64,000 nucleotides of DNA from Tenodera sinensis (lineage: Eukaryota; Arthropoda; Insecta; Mantodea; Mantidae): assembly GCA_030765045.1 (NCBI GenBank), contig CM060967.1, positions 124,665,412-124,729,411 of the forward strand, in the 5' to 3' direction. The notes below the pieces were generated by a model that saw only the letters and a program-made list of their open reading frames with translations, made no database searches and was not told where the DNA came from. Below are positions 1-11,130 of this stretch, in pieces; within the stretch, counting starts at the first letter, position 1, and each line of letters begins with the position of its first letter. The position numbers and the translations under genes are program-made.

Positions 1-735
1 GTTATTTCCTTGTAGGTGCAGGGGGAATGTTAGAATACAGTAGGCTTTGTGCGATAATCAAATGTTTTAAAGCTTTGAGATTGTTCTCTTTACACACTTA
101 ACATAAGAAAATGAACAACGATGATCCATTTCACGAAAGTTCTAAGCTTTCCGAAACTCACACACATATCAAGGAATATCTCCGAAATGGCTGACCATGC
201 AAGAAAATTTATTTAGACATACATTGTGTATTTTAGCAAGATCTACAGTTTTTGTACAGTACGATTTGGTGTATCTCTAAAGGTTTACCAGTTATGCAAA
301 AGTCGTCCAGAGTAAATAAGACTACAGGGGCTATAGCCAGAAAATTCAAGATATACATTTCATTTGTCATAAAAATATCTCAAACATATGACATTTTAAT
401 CAAAATCGTTAGAGCCATTTTCAAGAAAATCAAAATTTTCCATGTAAAGGGTAGTTTAGGGTGGGGCTATTTTCTTCAACATTTTCGTGTCGCATCCTTG
501 AAAGACATTAAACTCAAGTACCAACTTTGGTTTCTAACCTACTTTTCGTTTTTGAGTTACGCTGTCCACAGACTGACAGACACAGACACACACACACGCG
601 CGGACCTTTTTCTAAAAATGCTTTTTTTTTATTCAGGGGGCCTCAAAACATATATTTCCGGTGAAATCTCGACATCGAATTTTTGGGTGGAATACAATAC
701 TTCCCCTACTTACCAGTAGAAAAAGTAAAACTTGA
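1..735 (-). repeat. Rep-A copy 1, running off the left edge
   Basis: Rep-A is a ~1.0-1.2 kb interspersed non-coding repeat found more than a dozen times here. I call it plus when it runs from a TTTCTCTACTAC/GTAGTAGAGAAAG palindrome to GTGAGTGCAACACATCAGA. Landmarks along it are a (GT)n site, AACTCAAAAACGAAAAGTCGG, TTTGATTAAAATGCCATATG, and GAGATATTCCTTGTTATT. This minus copy has all of these except the ACATCAGA end, which lies outside the window. It contains a chance 155-codon open frame (252-719). Confidence 0.85.
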
Positions 736-749
736 TTTTCTAAAGAATG

Positions 750-1135
750 ACTAACGACTTTAATTAAAAAACGCTACTTAGAACATTTTCATAACAAATG
801 AAACGTATATATTTATTTCTGGAAGTATCCTCTCAACTCTTTTTCTTTCTGGATGACTTTTACATAACAGATGAACCGTAAGAGATAAACAAAATCTTAC
901 TACACCCAAATATAGATCTCGTTAAAACAGAATAAAATTTATTTCAAATGCTTTCTTTTTGTGAAGTGAACTGTTTTCGACATATTTCTTGTTATTGGCG
1001 TGAAATTTCAAATACTTATATTTTTTCAAATAGAAAATTATTATTCGTCTTTTTGTGTCCTGACCGTACAAAGAGAATGGAATGTCAAAACCATCACATT
1101 GTAACCAACTCTTAAAAGATTTGATTAACACTTAA
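750..1135 (+). repeat. Rep-A copy 2, internal part only
   Basis: Diverged plus-strand segment corresponding to the middle of Rep-A (ATAACAAATGAAACGTATAT, then GATGAACCGTAAGAGATA, then GTACAAAGAGAATGGAAT). Both ends are missing. It lies tail to tail with copy 1. Confidence 0.65.
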
Positions 1136-1436
1136 GCCTTTTGTATTCTATTTCCTTTGTGCCTATAAAGAAATATATACTAAAATCATTTCTACAAACC
1201 AGGAAGTGGGGAGCCAATATATATTTCCCGTTTGAGAAAACTGTAAATATTTTAAAATTGAAACCAATAACAAGGAGTATCTGGACATTTTTAGCTAACA
1301 ATATAACATAAAAGGTGTGCCTTAACTAGATCTACAATTTTTCTGGTTTTCACTATCTCTCAAGGTTGACAAGTTATGCAAAAGTAATTCAGAATGAAGA
1401 GGACTTCAGAGAGAATTCGCAGAAAATTCAAAAGAT

Positions 1437-1722
1437 TAAACTGGGTGTTTATGGACATAGTGTTGTTTATGGTTCTCAGCGTCCCAGTCTATATTGGGAG
1501 TGAAACGCCGCTTAATTTTGCTCAGAGGCCTCTTTATGAGACTTGGGGTTCTTTTACATGCCGTAAATCGACGATACGGGACCACCGGCTTTGCATCCCT
1601 TCCAATGGAAGCCATGCTAAGGATGTTTACGCCCGAAAAAATGCATGGTCCTCCGCCGGGTTTGAACCCATGACCTTGGGAACCAGAGGCTAGCATGTTA
1701 CCCCTAGACCATGGAGAACGAC
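1437..1722 (-). mobile_element. tRNA-derived SINE, family F
   Basis: Minus-strand reading begins with a tRNA-like head: CCATGGTCTAGGGGTAACAT (box A-like), then CATGGGTTCAAACCCGGCGG (box B GGTTCAAAC). A body follows with GGCATGTAAAAGAACCC, a motif shared with SINE family E. The insertion interrupts Rep-A copy 3. Borders are set by where Rep-A resumes and are approximate. Confidence 0.6.
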
Positions 1723-1839
1723 TTGGAAAATTTAAGACATGCGTTTTATTTATCATAAGGATGTTTTAAACATGTAGTATTTTTAATCAAAATCGGTAGA
1801 GCCATTTTTGAGCAACTGAAATTTTCAAAACAATTCCAT

Positions 1840-2086
1840 TTTTTGTAATGTTTAACGGCCGCTATTATTACATGTGATATCGCAGGTGGTGACACGGATG
1901 ATGCATGGAATGAAGATGGAGCACTGGTGAAATGAGATGGCGGGGGTAATCGGAGAACCCGGAGAAAACCCTTCCCTGCACCTCCTTGTCCAGCACAAAC
2001 CCCACGAGCGGTCACCCGGATTCGAACACGGGCCGCTTTGGTGAGAGGCGAGTGGTCTCACCACTCGGCCACAGCGCGGACCATGT
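1840..2086 (-). mobile_element. tRNA-derived SINE, family B (short form)
   Basis: Minus strand shows GCTGTGGCCGAGTGGTGAGA (box A-like) and GTGTTCGAATCCGGGTGACC (box B), then CCGGGTTCTCCGATTACCCC and a tail ending GTTAAACATTACAAAAA. A short TTCCAT duplication may flank it within Rep-A. Other family B copies are at 16206, 17960, 39011 and 50486. Confidence 0.7.
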
Positions 2087-2334
2087 TCCATGCAAAGGTT
2101 AGTTTGATGTTTTTATTTGTGTGGAATCCTTGGAAGATGCTGGACTTAAAAAACAAATAACTGTCGTTTTTTAGTTATGCTGTTCATAGACAGACACACA
2201 GGAGTCCTCAAAACGCGTATTTCCAGTGAAATATCGGTATCGAATTTTTGGGTGGAATACATTCTTATCTACCTCATACTACGTGACAGAGAAAATAAAA
2301 AGAAACAAACACCATTTTCCCCTCTTGAGGAAAA

Positions 2335-3245
2335 TATTTGCAAACAGAATGTAATAACAGAGAATATTTCGGAAATGGTTAACGTCATAAAAATCTAACT
2401 TGTCATAAATCGTGTCCTTAACGAAATATACCTTTTTAATTAATAAGAGGTTCTCAATCTCTTTCGGTTTACCAGTTATACAAAAATCATTCAGAATGGA
2501 ATGGACTTCACAGGCAATTCCCAGGAAGTTCAAAATATGCCTTTTATTTCTTACGAAAATATATTGAACATATGATATTTTAACCAAAGTTGTTAAGAGC
2601 TGGTTTTGAAAAAATAAAAAGTAACGAAAAACTTTTCCATGTGAATTGATTTGTGGTTTTGTGGGATTAAGGGCGCTCAACTTCTAGGTCATCAGCGCCC
2701 TTAAAAGATTCATGGCAATAGCCAGATATAAATTTCACTAAAAAATATAAATACTAGCAACAAGAAAAATATACACAAAAAGTAAAAAAACAGTGGCAAT
2801 AGCCAGATATGAAACAAGGTGATAAATATGTAAAAAAGCATAAAGAGATAACTAAACTTTTAAATCCTCAAATTGATATTGCACTCCGCTAAAAACTTAA
2901 AAACTCTATCAACCGCTGTTTTGTAGTCCGCTAAGACCTCTGCAAGTCTGGCAGGCAGCTGCAGAGAATCCCGAAGGTGCGCTAGAGAGTAACACTCTAG
3001 CAGCACGTGACTTTCCATGTGAAGGATAGTTTTGGGAGGGAGGGGGGGGGCATTTCCTGAAAATATTCGTGTCGAAGGTCGTGAATTAAAATACCAGGTC
3101 TCGTATTAAACGACTTTTGTTTTTGAGTTATGATATTCACAGACAGAAACAGACACACACTAACATTTTTTTTTCTGAAAATGTTTAAAACACGTATTTC
3201 TGGTGAAATCTTGACATTGAATTGAGTGGAATGCGATACTGTAAG
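2335..3245 (-). repeat. Rep-A copy 4, split by a LINE 3' end
   Basis: Minus copy with the same landmark order as copy 1; its sequence is interrupted at TTTCCATGTGAA, where a 364-bp insertion sits. It ends near a purine-rich (AG)n/(G)n run at 3249-3280. Confidence 0.7.
2647..3010 (-). mobile_element. 5'-truncated LINE-like 3' end with terminal hairpin
   Basis: Flanked by direct repeats of TTTCCATGTGAA (about 2635-2646 and 3012-3023), a duplication of the Rep-A target. Near its 3' end, on the minus strand, it has the hairpin AGGGCGCTGATGACCT...TTGAGCGCCCTT followed by CCCACAAAACC. A GGCGCTGATGACC stem at the 3' terminus recurs in arthropod LINE tails, from general knowledge. No coding capacity is visible. 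Confidence 0.5.
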
Positions 3246-3324
3246 CAGAGAGAGAGAGAGAGAGGGGGGGGGGAGAGAAAGAGTATAAAAGTAAATAGTT
3301 GTAAAGTAAATTTACCAAATGAGG

Positions 3325-3475
3325 AAGGTGTTAGGCTACGACGCCTACGTTAGTACGCGTGTATGAACGGAATGACAGGGTCCTGTGTTATCGAAATTCA
3401 TTCCCTATTAGGTTACGACGCTTAGTTTAGCGTGGGTATATGAACGGGATGGCAGGGTCCTGTGTTATCAGAGAG
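3325..3475 (+). repeat. Two diverged units of an ~80-bp motif (ACAGGGTCCTGTGTTATCGA)
   Basis: Two tandem units each carry TTAGGYTACGACGC, TATGAACGG and CAGGGTCCTGTGTTATC. The same motif is tandemly doubled in the centre of the foldback element at 26866-27003, so both loci share a repeat source. Confidence 0.55.
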
Positions 3476-3480
3476 GCAAC

Positions 3481-4234
3481 ATTTATTCCTGCCATCAATA
3501 ACCAGATACTTATAACACCAATCTGAACTCTTTCACTACTTTTACAAATTGGCGAGGGTGTAATAGCTTAGCCGAAAAATATGAGTGTAATCGTAGTTTC
3601 TCTGAGTCAATAAAATCTCTTAAACGGATGACCTGTATACATTCGCTCCATGCGACGAGTATGCTATGTTATACACGAAAAGGTAAGCAATTTTCTGGTA
3701 TGTTTAAACTTAATAACTACACACATTTGCCTAGAAGTGTTGTATACGAGCTGATAATTGGATATGTTTATTGCAAATGGCCCAAGTTTCTCTTTGGCAG
3801 AAATAGATAATTCGATGGTGGCACACAGTCGGGATTGCCTGTCTTGGAAGATCAAACTTGAAGTATTCAAAGGAGCTAAGGAAGAAAGTAAACTGAGTAA
3901 AATGGGAAAAATAGGATCTGATGAATACAAAAGTGCAGTGTGATTGTACTTAGTAGTTAAAATGGATGGAGGTCAATGGAAGAAATAAATGGGATCAATA
4001 AGTAAACAGCAAGACATTTTGTTGGGTATGTTTATTCAAAACATCCGAATTGAAGGTGAAATGGTCAAGAGAGTATACAATACAATGGATGAGGATCTAA
4101 TACTATATGATACTGTATTATGGTCACTTGAAAGTGGATGAGAAACTGTACTTTCGGACGTTTTCTAAGGAATTTCTGAGGTTACTGATTGCATTAGTCG
4201 ATGCCTATACTGAAAATGAAATGGGAAAAGTAGT

Positions 4235-4295
<61 letters not shown>

Positions 4296-4856
4296 ATTTA
4301 TTGACGAAAGAGTTTGGCAATACGGGTATAGGATTCTGAATTTATAGGGCGATGGTGTATTAAGGCAATATTGAAAGCACTAAACAGTAAGTTTACAATA
4401 TCAGATGGATGATATAGACAGATATTTATAAATTAATTTGAAAAGCAATGACAGTGGATGTATGGAAAAGAAAAACAAATAGTAACGAGTTTTAAGTAGA
4501 CGATTTGAGACATAAATATACAAAATTAGTTCGGTGAACTAGCAGACAAGACGATCTTATTATTTTATATATCAAAGATAAATAGTAGAGAATTTGATAC
4601 GTCTGTAAATAATGTAAGAAAGGAAACAAGAGAGGGTATTTATGGTTAAGAACAGGGGCATGGGGATTAAAACGGCAAAGAAATGAGACTTTTGTAAGGG
4701 AAATGTCCAACATATGGACGCGAAAGAAAATTTAGAGAATGTATTGCTTCTAAAAATACCGAAAATCTTGAGAAAAGAAATTTTAACACGCGGCTTATAA
4801 TCTAGCCAAAACCCACACTTTAGTGAACGTAAGAATATTGGTCAGTAGTTACCAAA
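3481..4856. other. Unassigned AT-rich stretch with a long poly-A tract
   Basis: Nothing recognised. Short open frames (e.g. 3628-3943) lack family features. A pure A tract covers roughly 4221-4294 and could be the tail of a retroposed copy reading plus; the ~600 bp before it (from ~3620) would then be the retroposed body, but I could not identify a source. Confidence 0.4.
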
Positions 4857-4859
4857 TTA

Positions 4860-5760
4860 TGTAAAACATGTGATTTATTGCACTCATATGACCATCTTTA
4901 CTCACGCTTGTTCAGATATTCTTACAAATACGTATTCATTTATCTACTTCATATTGATCCAGATAAGCATTTGCAGAAATCGTCTTTTACAGATTCCCTA
5001 GCAAGCACAATGAGAGTAGGGGAAAAGAGCAGGCCTAAGCGATAGTCAAATGTTTTAATAGCTGGTCCTTATGTGATTCCTTTAAAATTCCACTGTATTT
5101 GCATGACCAGGAGAAAGAAAAACGAACGACTTTCCATTTGAGAAAGGTGTAAGCTTCGGAAAATACAAACGAATAACCAGAGATATCTTGGAAATGGTTA
5201 ACTATATGGAAAATGAGAAAAGAAAATAATTTAACATAAATTGTCCACTCTAACGAGATTTGTAAGATTTTGTCCAACTCTTACGGTTTACCAGTTTTGT
5301 AAAAGCCACTCGGAATAAAGAGGACTTCAGAAAATTCAAGACATGAATTTATTTATTATGAAAACATATTAAACATATGTTACTTCAAACAAACCACTTC
5401 TTTTTCTTCCTCACTTCATGGCATAGGCAGTCAAGTGCCTGTCCCGGAAACAAATTGGCTTGAGCTATTTTTGAGAAAATCAAAAGTTTTGAAAATGTTC
5501 CATATAAAGGACAGCTTGGGACTTCTTTTTTGTAAGAACTTAGTGTCACGTGCTTGGAAGATGCTGAACTGAAATACCAAGTTTGGTATTTCTCCAACTT
5601 TTTGATTTTGAGTTACGCTGGTTGCAAAACAGGCAGACGCACATACTGATTTTTTTCCCCGTAAAAACGTTTCTTTTGGTTTCAGGAAGTCTCAAAACAT
5701 ATTTCAGGGGAAATATCGGTATAACATTTTTTTATGGAATTAAATATTTCCTCACCGGTG
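4860..5760 (-). repeat. Rep-A copy 5
   Basis: Minus copy, nearly complete. It runs from TGTGATTTATTGCACTCATATGAC (the GCAACACATCA end) through AACCAGAGATATCTTGGAAA, to CATTTTTTTATGGAATTAAA. It contains a small non-Rep-A stretch near 5400-5460. Confidence 0.7.
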
Positions 5761-5790
5761 AGTGTGTAGTAAAAACGTAATATTGAATGT

Positions 5791-7589
5791 GAACGAGAAA
5801 TTGTGCACTTACATGAACACAAGGGTTTCCATAAGCTCCAGCGAGAAAGAAATATATTTCCGAAGTAAATTACTCTTAATGTCAGTTCTAACAACCATGC
5901 TCGAAGACTGTTATTAAAACCGTATGTCACTATAAAAGTAACAGTTTCCCTTAAAATGTATACAAATTTGCATTACTATGAAGAACACATGATACCCGCT
6001 GATACTACAAACCAAAGGGCATTAACCCCTTCGAAAATAGGATATTCCATTCTACACAGCTCTGAAGGAGGGGGTCGAAAGTTGAATGCTGCATCAGAGA
6101 AAAATATGGGTGTGCGCTTGTAATTTTACTATTATTACTGTTTTTAATTTTTCAGAAAATGCAAGTGTCAAAGAGCCTCTGTGTTACTTTAAAGCATCTA
6201 ATAATTCTGAATTAGTGGCACCCTGCTGCAAAACTAGTATAAGATATATAGTATATTTTTATTTCTATCAAACACGAAATTTGGTTAAAAGCATTATTAT
6301 TTAAGACGTTATTAAAATTAAAAATAAGCACGCTTATGATTTTTAAATAAATTTGTAGGTAATATTTTTTAATTAATATGTCCATTGGTCCAACAAGGAT
6401 GTGCTGATTGCATTTTATTTAAAATCATTTATTATTCCTCCATGACATACTATTTACTAAACATAAACTTCGATATTAACGCAACTATTGATTACTCACC
6501 CGCTCGGAGCAACACTGTTTTAACAGATTCGACGTTCCACCAAATATTATTTCTTTTCTGACAGAAACATACTTTTAAACACACTTATATCAGTCCCACA
6601 TATTTAAACTGGATATTTACGACTCAGCACAATGCTCTCAACACTGTAATAACATCTATTGTCAACACGAACCCAAACATCTTTACAGAACTGTCAATCG
6701 GCTGCCCTCCCACCACTCCTTACCCGGTCACAATCACCACAAAAATTCGTCTGCTGTAGCCGATGCTCGGTCTGAAGGTCCATGATTGAACACTCATCTA
6801 CAACGCTAACGATGGTGCGACGCACAGTGTTCCCATTTCCACGCTAGATGTCAGCTTAAGCTGCGCAGCAATTCCAAGCCTTTTCCACCCAAACCAGCGC
6901 CACCACTAACCAGGCACAAGGCATGGCATTGATTATATGGCCAGTTTGCATATTTATTAAACTCCATGCAGTGTAACTCTTGCTCCAGGGAGGACATAAC
7001 CAAAACATTAAAACAGCAACTACTTCTTAAGCGTTTTAGGTAATAATCCACTATCAAAGGCAATTATTGGTAACATCATTACAAAGAGCTTTTGACTTTC
7101 TTCTACCAATGCTGAATACATAAATAAATCGCAGAGCAGTAAGTTCTAAACTGAATAACTAACTCATGGAATATTTCCCAAGACGACTTAAGGCAGTATA
7201 GCAGCATTATGCAACGCTACCAACATTGCAGCCGTGTAGATTATCCGCTAGCCTCTCTTTAGTGTAACGTGTCTGCTTGCATGGCATCAACACAGATGTG
7301 TCATAGCCTTTTTACCCATAAGCTGGACAATAACACCATGTATATGATACTCACTTTACAGCATTAACTTAAACAGTTACATGTAAATAGTTCACTGAAG
7401 GTTTCAAAGCTATAACGGCTTGAAACTGGCAATTTTTAGAAAGATTCGTTGAATTTGTGCAATGTAAATCGCAAAATATACTGTTCTGAATTTCAGAACT
7501 GTAGATAAAACAAATTATCAAATTTGTTTAAAAACACACTGAGTAAAATTGCAAGGTTGATTTTGTCTCCACTTTATGCAATTTGAGAT
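5791..7589. other. Unassigned AT-rich stretch
   Basis: No recognisable gene or repeat. Positions 6690-6900 are distinctly more GC-rich (CCCACCACTCC, AACCAGCGCCACC) than their surroundings. They might be an old promoter or non-coding exon, but no open frame or family match supports this. Confidence 0.3.
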
Positions 7590-7595
7590 GGAATA

Positions 7596-7711
7596 GTCAC
7601 TGCTGTTAGTGAACCGCTTCGCGGTAAGATGAGTCGCGTTCTGGAGGACTCGGATTCGAGTCTCATCGACCGCCCAGTCTGATCTTGGACTTTTTTTTTT
7701 TTTTTTTTTTT
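7596..7711 (+). repeat. tRNA-like sequence followed by poly-T (possible SINE)
   Basis: Plus strand has GACTCGGATTCGAGTCTCAT, a good box B-like arm, preceded by GCGGTAAGATGAGTCGC and followed by a run of about 22 T. No second copy of this family was seen, so it may be a SINE head or a decayed tRNA pseudogene. Confidence 0.35.
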
Positions 7712-9729
7712 ACTTTTATTTTTACTGGTCAGTAGGTGAATGGTCTCACCTACCACGATTTTCTTTCCATAATTTCCTTTCATTCGTTTCCTTCTCATCT
7801 TTCAGATGTGCTAGCTTTCATGGCATATGGAGGTATCAGATAAATAGTGCGGATGCTTGCTTAAAGGAAAGTAGAGGGCTGCTTGGTCAATCGGTCGCTC
7901 ATACACAGCTCCGGTAGTGGGATGGGTCTTCGTGGTGGGAACTGTTAGGGACCTCCACGCATCTTTGCGGTCTTAGCCTCCCTGGTTTCTTCACTTCATC
8001 CCTTCCTCGTGAGGGGATGTAGCTACAAGAGACAACGGCTCGTTGTAGTGCATGAGGCGCCCCTCTGTGCTGTATTACCTATACCTACTTAATGATTATG
8101 CGCTTCTGGAAAGGCTCCATGCATATGCATATGTCTCTATAGTGGACGTACATTGTGCGCGATTACGGAATAGAAGTAATTAAAATGTTTATGTGATCAT
8201 TGAATTACAAAATAATAAACTATGACAATAAATTACAATTTATTGTTTGTCTCGTACTATTATCATAAGCAAGAAGCACGTTTTAGATACTAAAGTTTAT
8301 GACTATCTTCAATTTGTCGTTCTTTTGAATCACTTTTCTCGCCTTCATGCTTTCAATTTTCCTAAATTCATTATTTTTAGACTACTCAGTTCATTCTGAT
8401 CTTATTCTCTCCCTCCCTAATTTTTTCTTTCCTATGATTCCCAACTATTTGCTATTAATTCCCTACACTTCCAATATTCACTTTGTTCTTATCCCTTTAT
8501 TAATCACTTCTGCTTCCTTTCCTCTAGTTATGCTCGTCTGTAGCCAGATGCTTCCTCTACCTCCTGTCTTGGGTCGCTTCCTGTTCTTTCTTCTATTTCC
8601 TATAATCATCACGCTAATCTACGTCTGTTCTCCCATTTTTTTCGTTATTCCTTTGGTATTCTTTCTTTACCATCTCTATACTTTTTTACTATTTTTTACT
8701 ATTATCGACTACTTCTCTTCCCTTATTTCCCACTGATACTATTTTTTCTATTTCTCCCAACCCTGCTATCGCTTTGTCTGCTGTATCTTTGCTTGCTATG
8801 TTCTTTGCGTCCTTTGCGTGCTTTTATCCCTCTTACTCTCGGAAGCGTTCTCAGCACACGTCTGTTTTGTTGACAAGAATTTAACACGTAGTTTCCTTTC
8901 TTACCTGTGTTTCTTACTACTATGTGTTCTGTACTCTCCCGCCTAGGATGTTAATAGCATTGGAAAAGATTTGCTGCTTGCTAGTTAGACACTCTGGTCG
9001 TGTTATATCCGAAACAAACAAGTAAACTTTGTTTTGGAAACCGATAATCGGATACTGTTATGGGTATTATGTATTACAGTTAAGAAAGAGTGGAGACACA
9101 GAGAAGTGGAGTGGTCACTAGACAGGCCATTTATTAAATTAAGGTTAAGCATACCGGAGGAACCAATTATTCCACAGCAATGACTTCTCTGGGATGAATA
9201 GCACAAAGCTTCCAGAGCCAAGCAACGAACTATTATAATGGCATTATGTGAATGCCACGTTGGGCTTCAACGACTTAAGGTATAGAAGATGCCAAATTAT
9301 GCCCGATCACAGACGCACTGAAGAATCGCATCTGCTGCGCCAAATAAATTACTACTGTTATTATTTCAGCATTATCACCAAGTGCAATCGGGAGAATATC
9401 AAACGTGACATCAAGTGCACCAATGTTTCCGTCTGGAAGAGTATGCATAGAAATGTTAGGGCTGGAATTAAAGCATATATCGTTCATTTTTTGTTGTTCC
9501 CGAGGAGTAAACAGGAAATAAGTGTTGGTAGTTGTGAATACTTTTACACAAGGCTGATTGATACGCGGCAATAATACGCACATGCCTAAAATGTACACAT
9601 ATCTAATGTCCTTTGACGTTCCGAAAGTGACAGTTGGAGATAATGTATCTTATTTTAAGACAAACGTTCCCCGAACATTTTGTTTTAATGTAGAAAACCC
9701 GTAATGACAACTCTTTCATATTACCAAAG
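7712..9729. other. Unassigned stretch, pyrimidine-rich in part
   Basis: 8280-8900 is strongly C/T-biased on the plus strand, which produces a hydrophobic-looking 129-codon frame with no family features. 7870-8085 (GCTGCTTGGTCAATCGGTCG ... GAGGCGCCCCTCTGTG) is GC-richer and SINE-like, but no box B could be confirmed. Overlapping frames on both strands at 9248-9598 are unrecognised. Confidence 0.3.
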
Positions 9730-9732
9730 CCA

Positions 9733-9835
9733 TTGTCAGTGGCTGGCCCCAGGATTCGAACCAAGGACCTCCCAAATGCGGAGTCATCTCGCTTGTTAGA
9801 CTCCAGCAGTAGAATTCTGAATTGCCATCTTACAC
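9733..9835 (-). repeat. tRNA-like sequence, probable SINE head
   Basis: The minus strand carries GGTCCTTGGTTCGAATCCTG (box B) preceded by GACTCCGCATTTGGG. The A box is weak and there is no tail. Single copy in the window. Confidence 0.35.
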
Positions 9836-10340
9836 AGACCTATTTTTATTTTCTTAACAAATGGCAGTTATTGGTGAGGAGTAAATTTGTTTTATTATAT
9901 GGCTTCAGAACGTTTTCTCCTAGAATTTGAGCATTGCCAAAGACTTTGCATGGATGCTCAAAGTGCTTGCCCAACACTCATCTATAATCTTTCAACATTT
10001 TGATTACATTCTGTAGCACTGGATACATACATATATTCATATGCAAGGGATTCCCCACTTAAAACCAATAAAATAAATGGTTGCATTTGTTAAAAATGCG
10101 TTTAATTCTAATGCATAAATTGCAAACTTAATCATCAATAGATTTAACATATGATACGTATACAGATATAAAACCTATTGTTCAACCTCTATCTAAACAT
10201 TCCTCAGTACATTAGTAACATTTTCAATTGCAAGACAGATTATGTGCCTGAAATCGAGATCAACCACTAGTTCTGTACACTTCATCATTTACAAATCCCC
10301 AAATGAGGTCATTGTTTGTTCAGCAAAGAACATTCTTCTT
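9836..10340. other. AT-rich spacer, possibly the far 3' end of the Penelope-like element
   Basis: No open frame or repeat recognised. It lies immediately downstream, on the minus strand, of the GIY-YIG remnant, so part of it may be that element's 3' region. Confidence 0.3.
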
Positions 10341-11130
10341 TATGTGCATTTTTTTCCAAATTATCAGTTCAGCTGTAGTTTTTACATGTTTTAGTAATTT
10401 GATATGTTTTATGGTGTGCTGAGTAGACCAGCTATGGCTGATCTGTCAATTTGTAAGTTTTATGTTCCTGACAAATATTTTCAGCTTCCATTTTGTTTGG
10501 CCAATGTATATTTTTGGGCAATCATTACATTTTATTTGGTACAAATCAAATTTTGAAGTGGATTGTGCATTGTGCATTTTAATGGATGATTTAGCAGGTT
10601 TCTCAAGTTGGTTTTATTGTAAGGGGCTAGCTTAATGTTATACTCATGTTACAGTTTCCGAAATTTGTTGTGCATCTTTGGGTGAAATGTGAATTTGCTG
10701 GATTTGTGTTGTGGGTTGGTTCTGTTGTTCAGTGTTGTGGTGTCTTTTATCTGTTTTTGTCTTTCCTATTTTCTTACGAGTCTGTCTACTAAATCTGTTT
10801 TGAATCCAGTTTTTGTTGCTACTATCTTGACATCATGTTCTTTTTTAAATTCATGTCAGTGGTGTGTTTATTAACATGTGGAATATGGCATGTTGATGTG
10901 AGTTTGGGTTAAGGTTGTTTTGCTTGATGTAGCTGTCTCTATGAGAGTTTTCTGTAAATGCCAAATTGTATTTTGTTGTTTTGCCTCATGACTTTCAGGT
11001 CCAGAAATGGTAGCCAACTTTCTGTTTTTAGGGTGGGTTCTGCAGGTTAAGCAGTTTCAGGGCATCTTCTGAAAGTTTCTTTGGTATGGAGGCAAAGATG
11101 TCATCCACATATCTCTCCAAATCTTGAATA
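10341..11130 (-). pseudogene. Decayed Penelope-like element: RT C-terminal part and GIY-YIG domain
   Basis: On the minus strand, 11118 downward reads ERYVDDIFASIPKKLSEDA, the YVDD catalytic box of Penelope reverse transcriptases. About 90 bases later WLPFLDLKV-like and HRDSYIKQNNLNPNSHQHA segments match the part that follows the catalytic box in this family. At 10547-10460 the sequence YQIKCNDCPKIYIGQTKWKL is the GIY-YIG endonuclease core (here IY-YIG). Stops and frameshifts separate the pieces, so it is dead. No LTR-like ends were identified. Confidence 0.7.

Larger units (their letters stand above)
1195..2280 (-). repeat. Rep-A copy 3, interrupted by two SINEs
   Basis: Minus copy running from AACCAATAACAAGGAGTATC to GGGTGGAATACATTC. 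Two tRNA-derived insertions split it (about 1437-1722 and 1840-2086). Its divergence is higher than that of copy 1. Confidence 0.75.

Noticed and set aside
252..719. 155-codon frame as a gene
   Set aside because: It lies entirely within Rep-A in antisense, and most other copies break it; it is treated as a repeat with an open frame.
8347..8736. 129-codon hydrophobic open frame that could look like a membrane protein
   Set aside because: The DNA is strongly pyrimidine-biased, which yields Leu/Phe/Ser/Pro-rich frames by chance; there is no family motif, no splice context and no support from the neighbours.
9248..9598. Overlapping 107-108 codon frames on both strands
   Set aside because: Neither translation has a recognisable motif, and overlap on both strands is expected by chance at this length.
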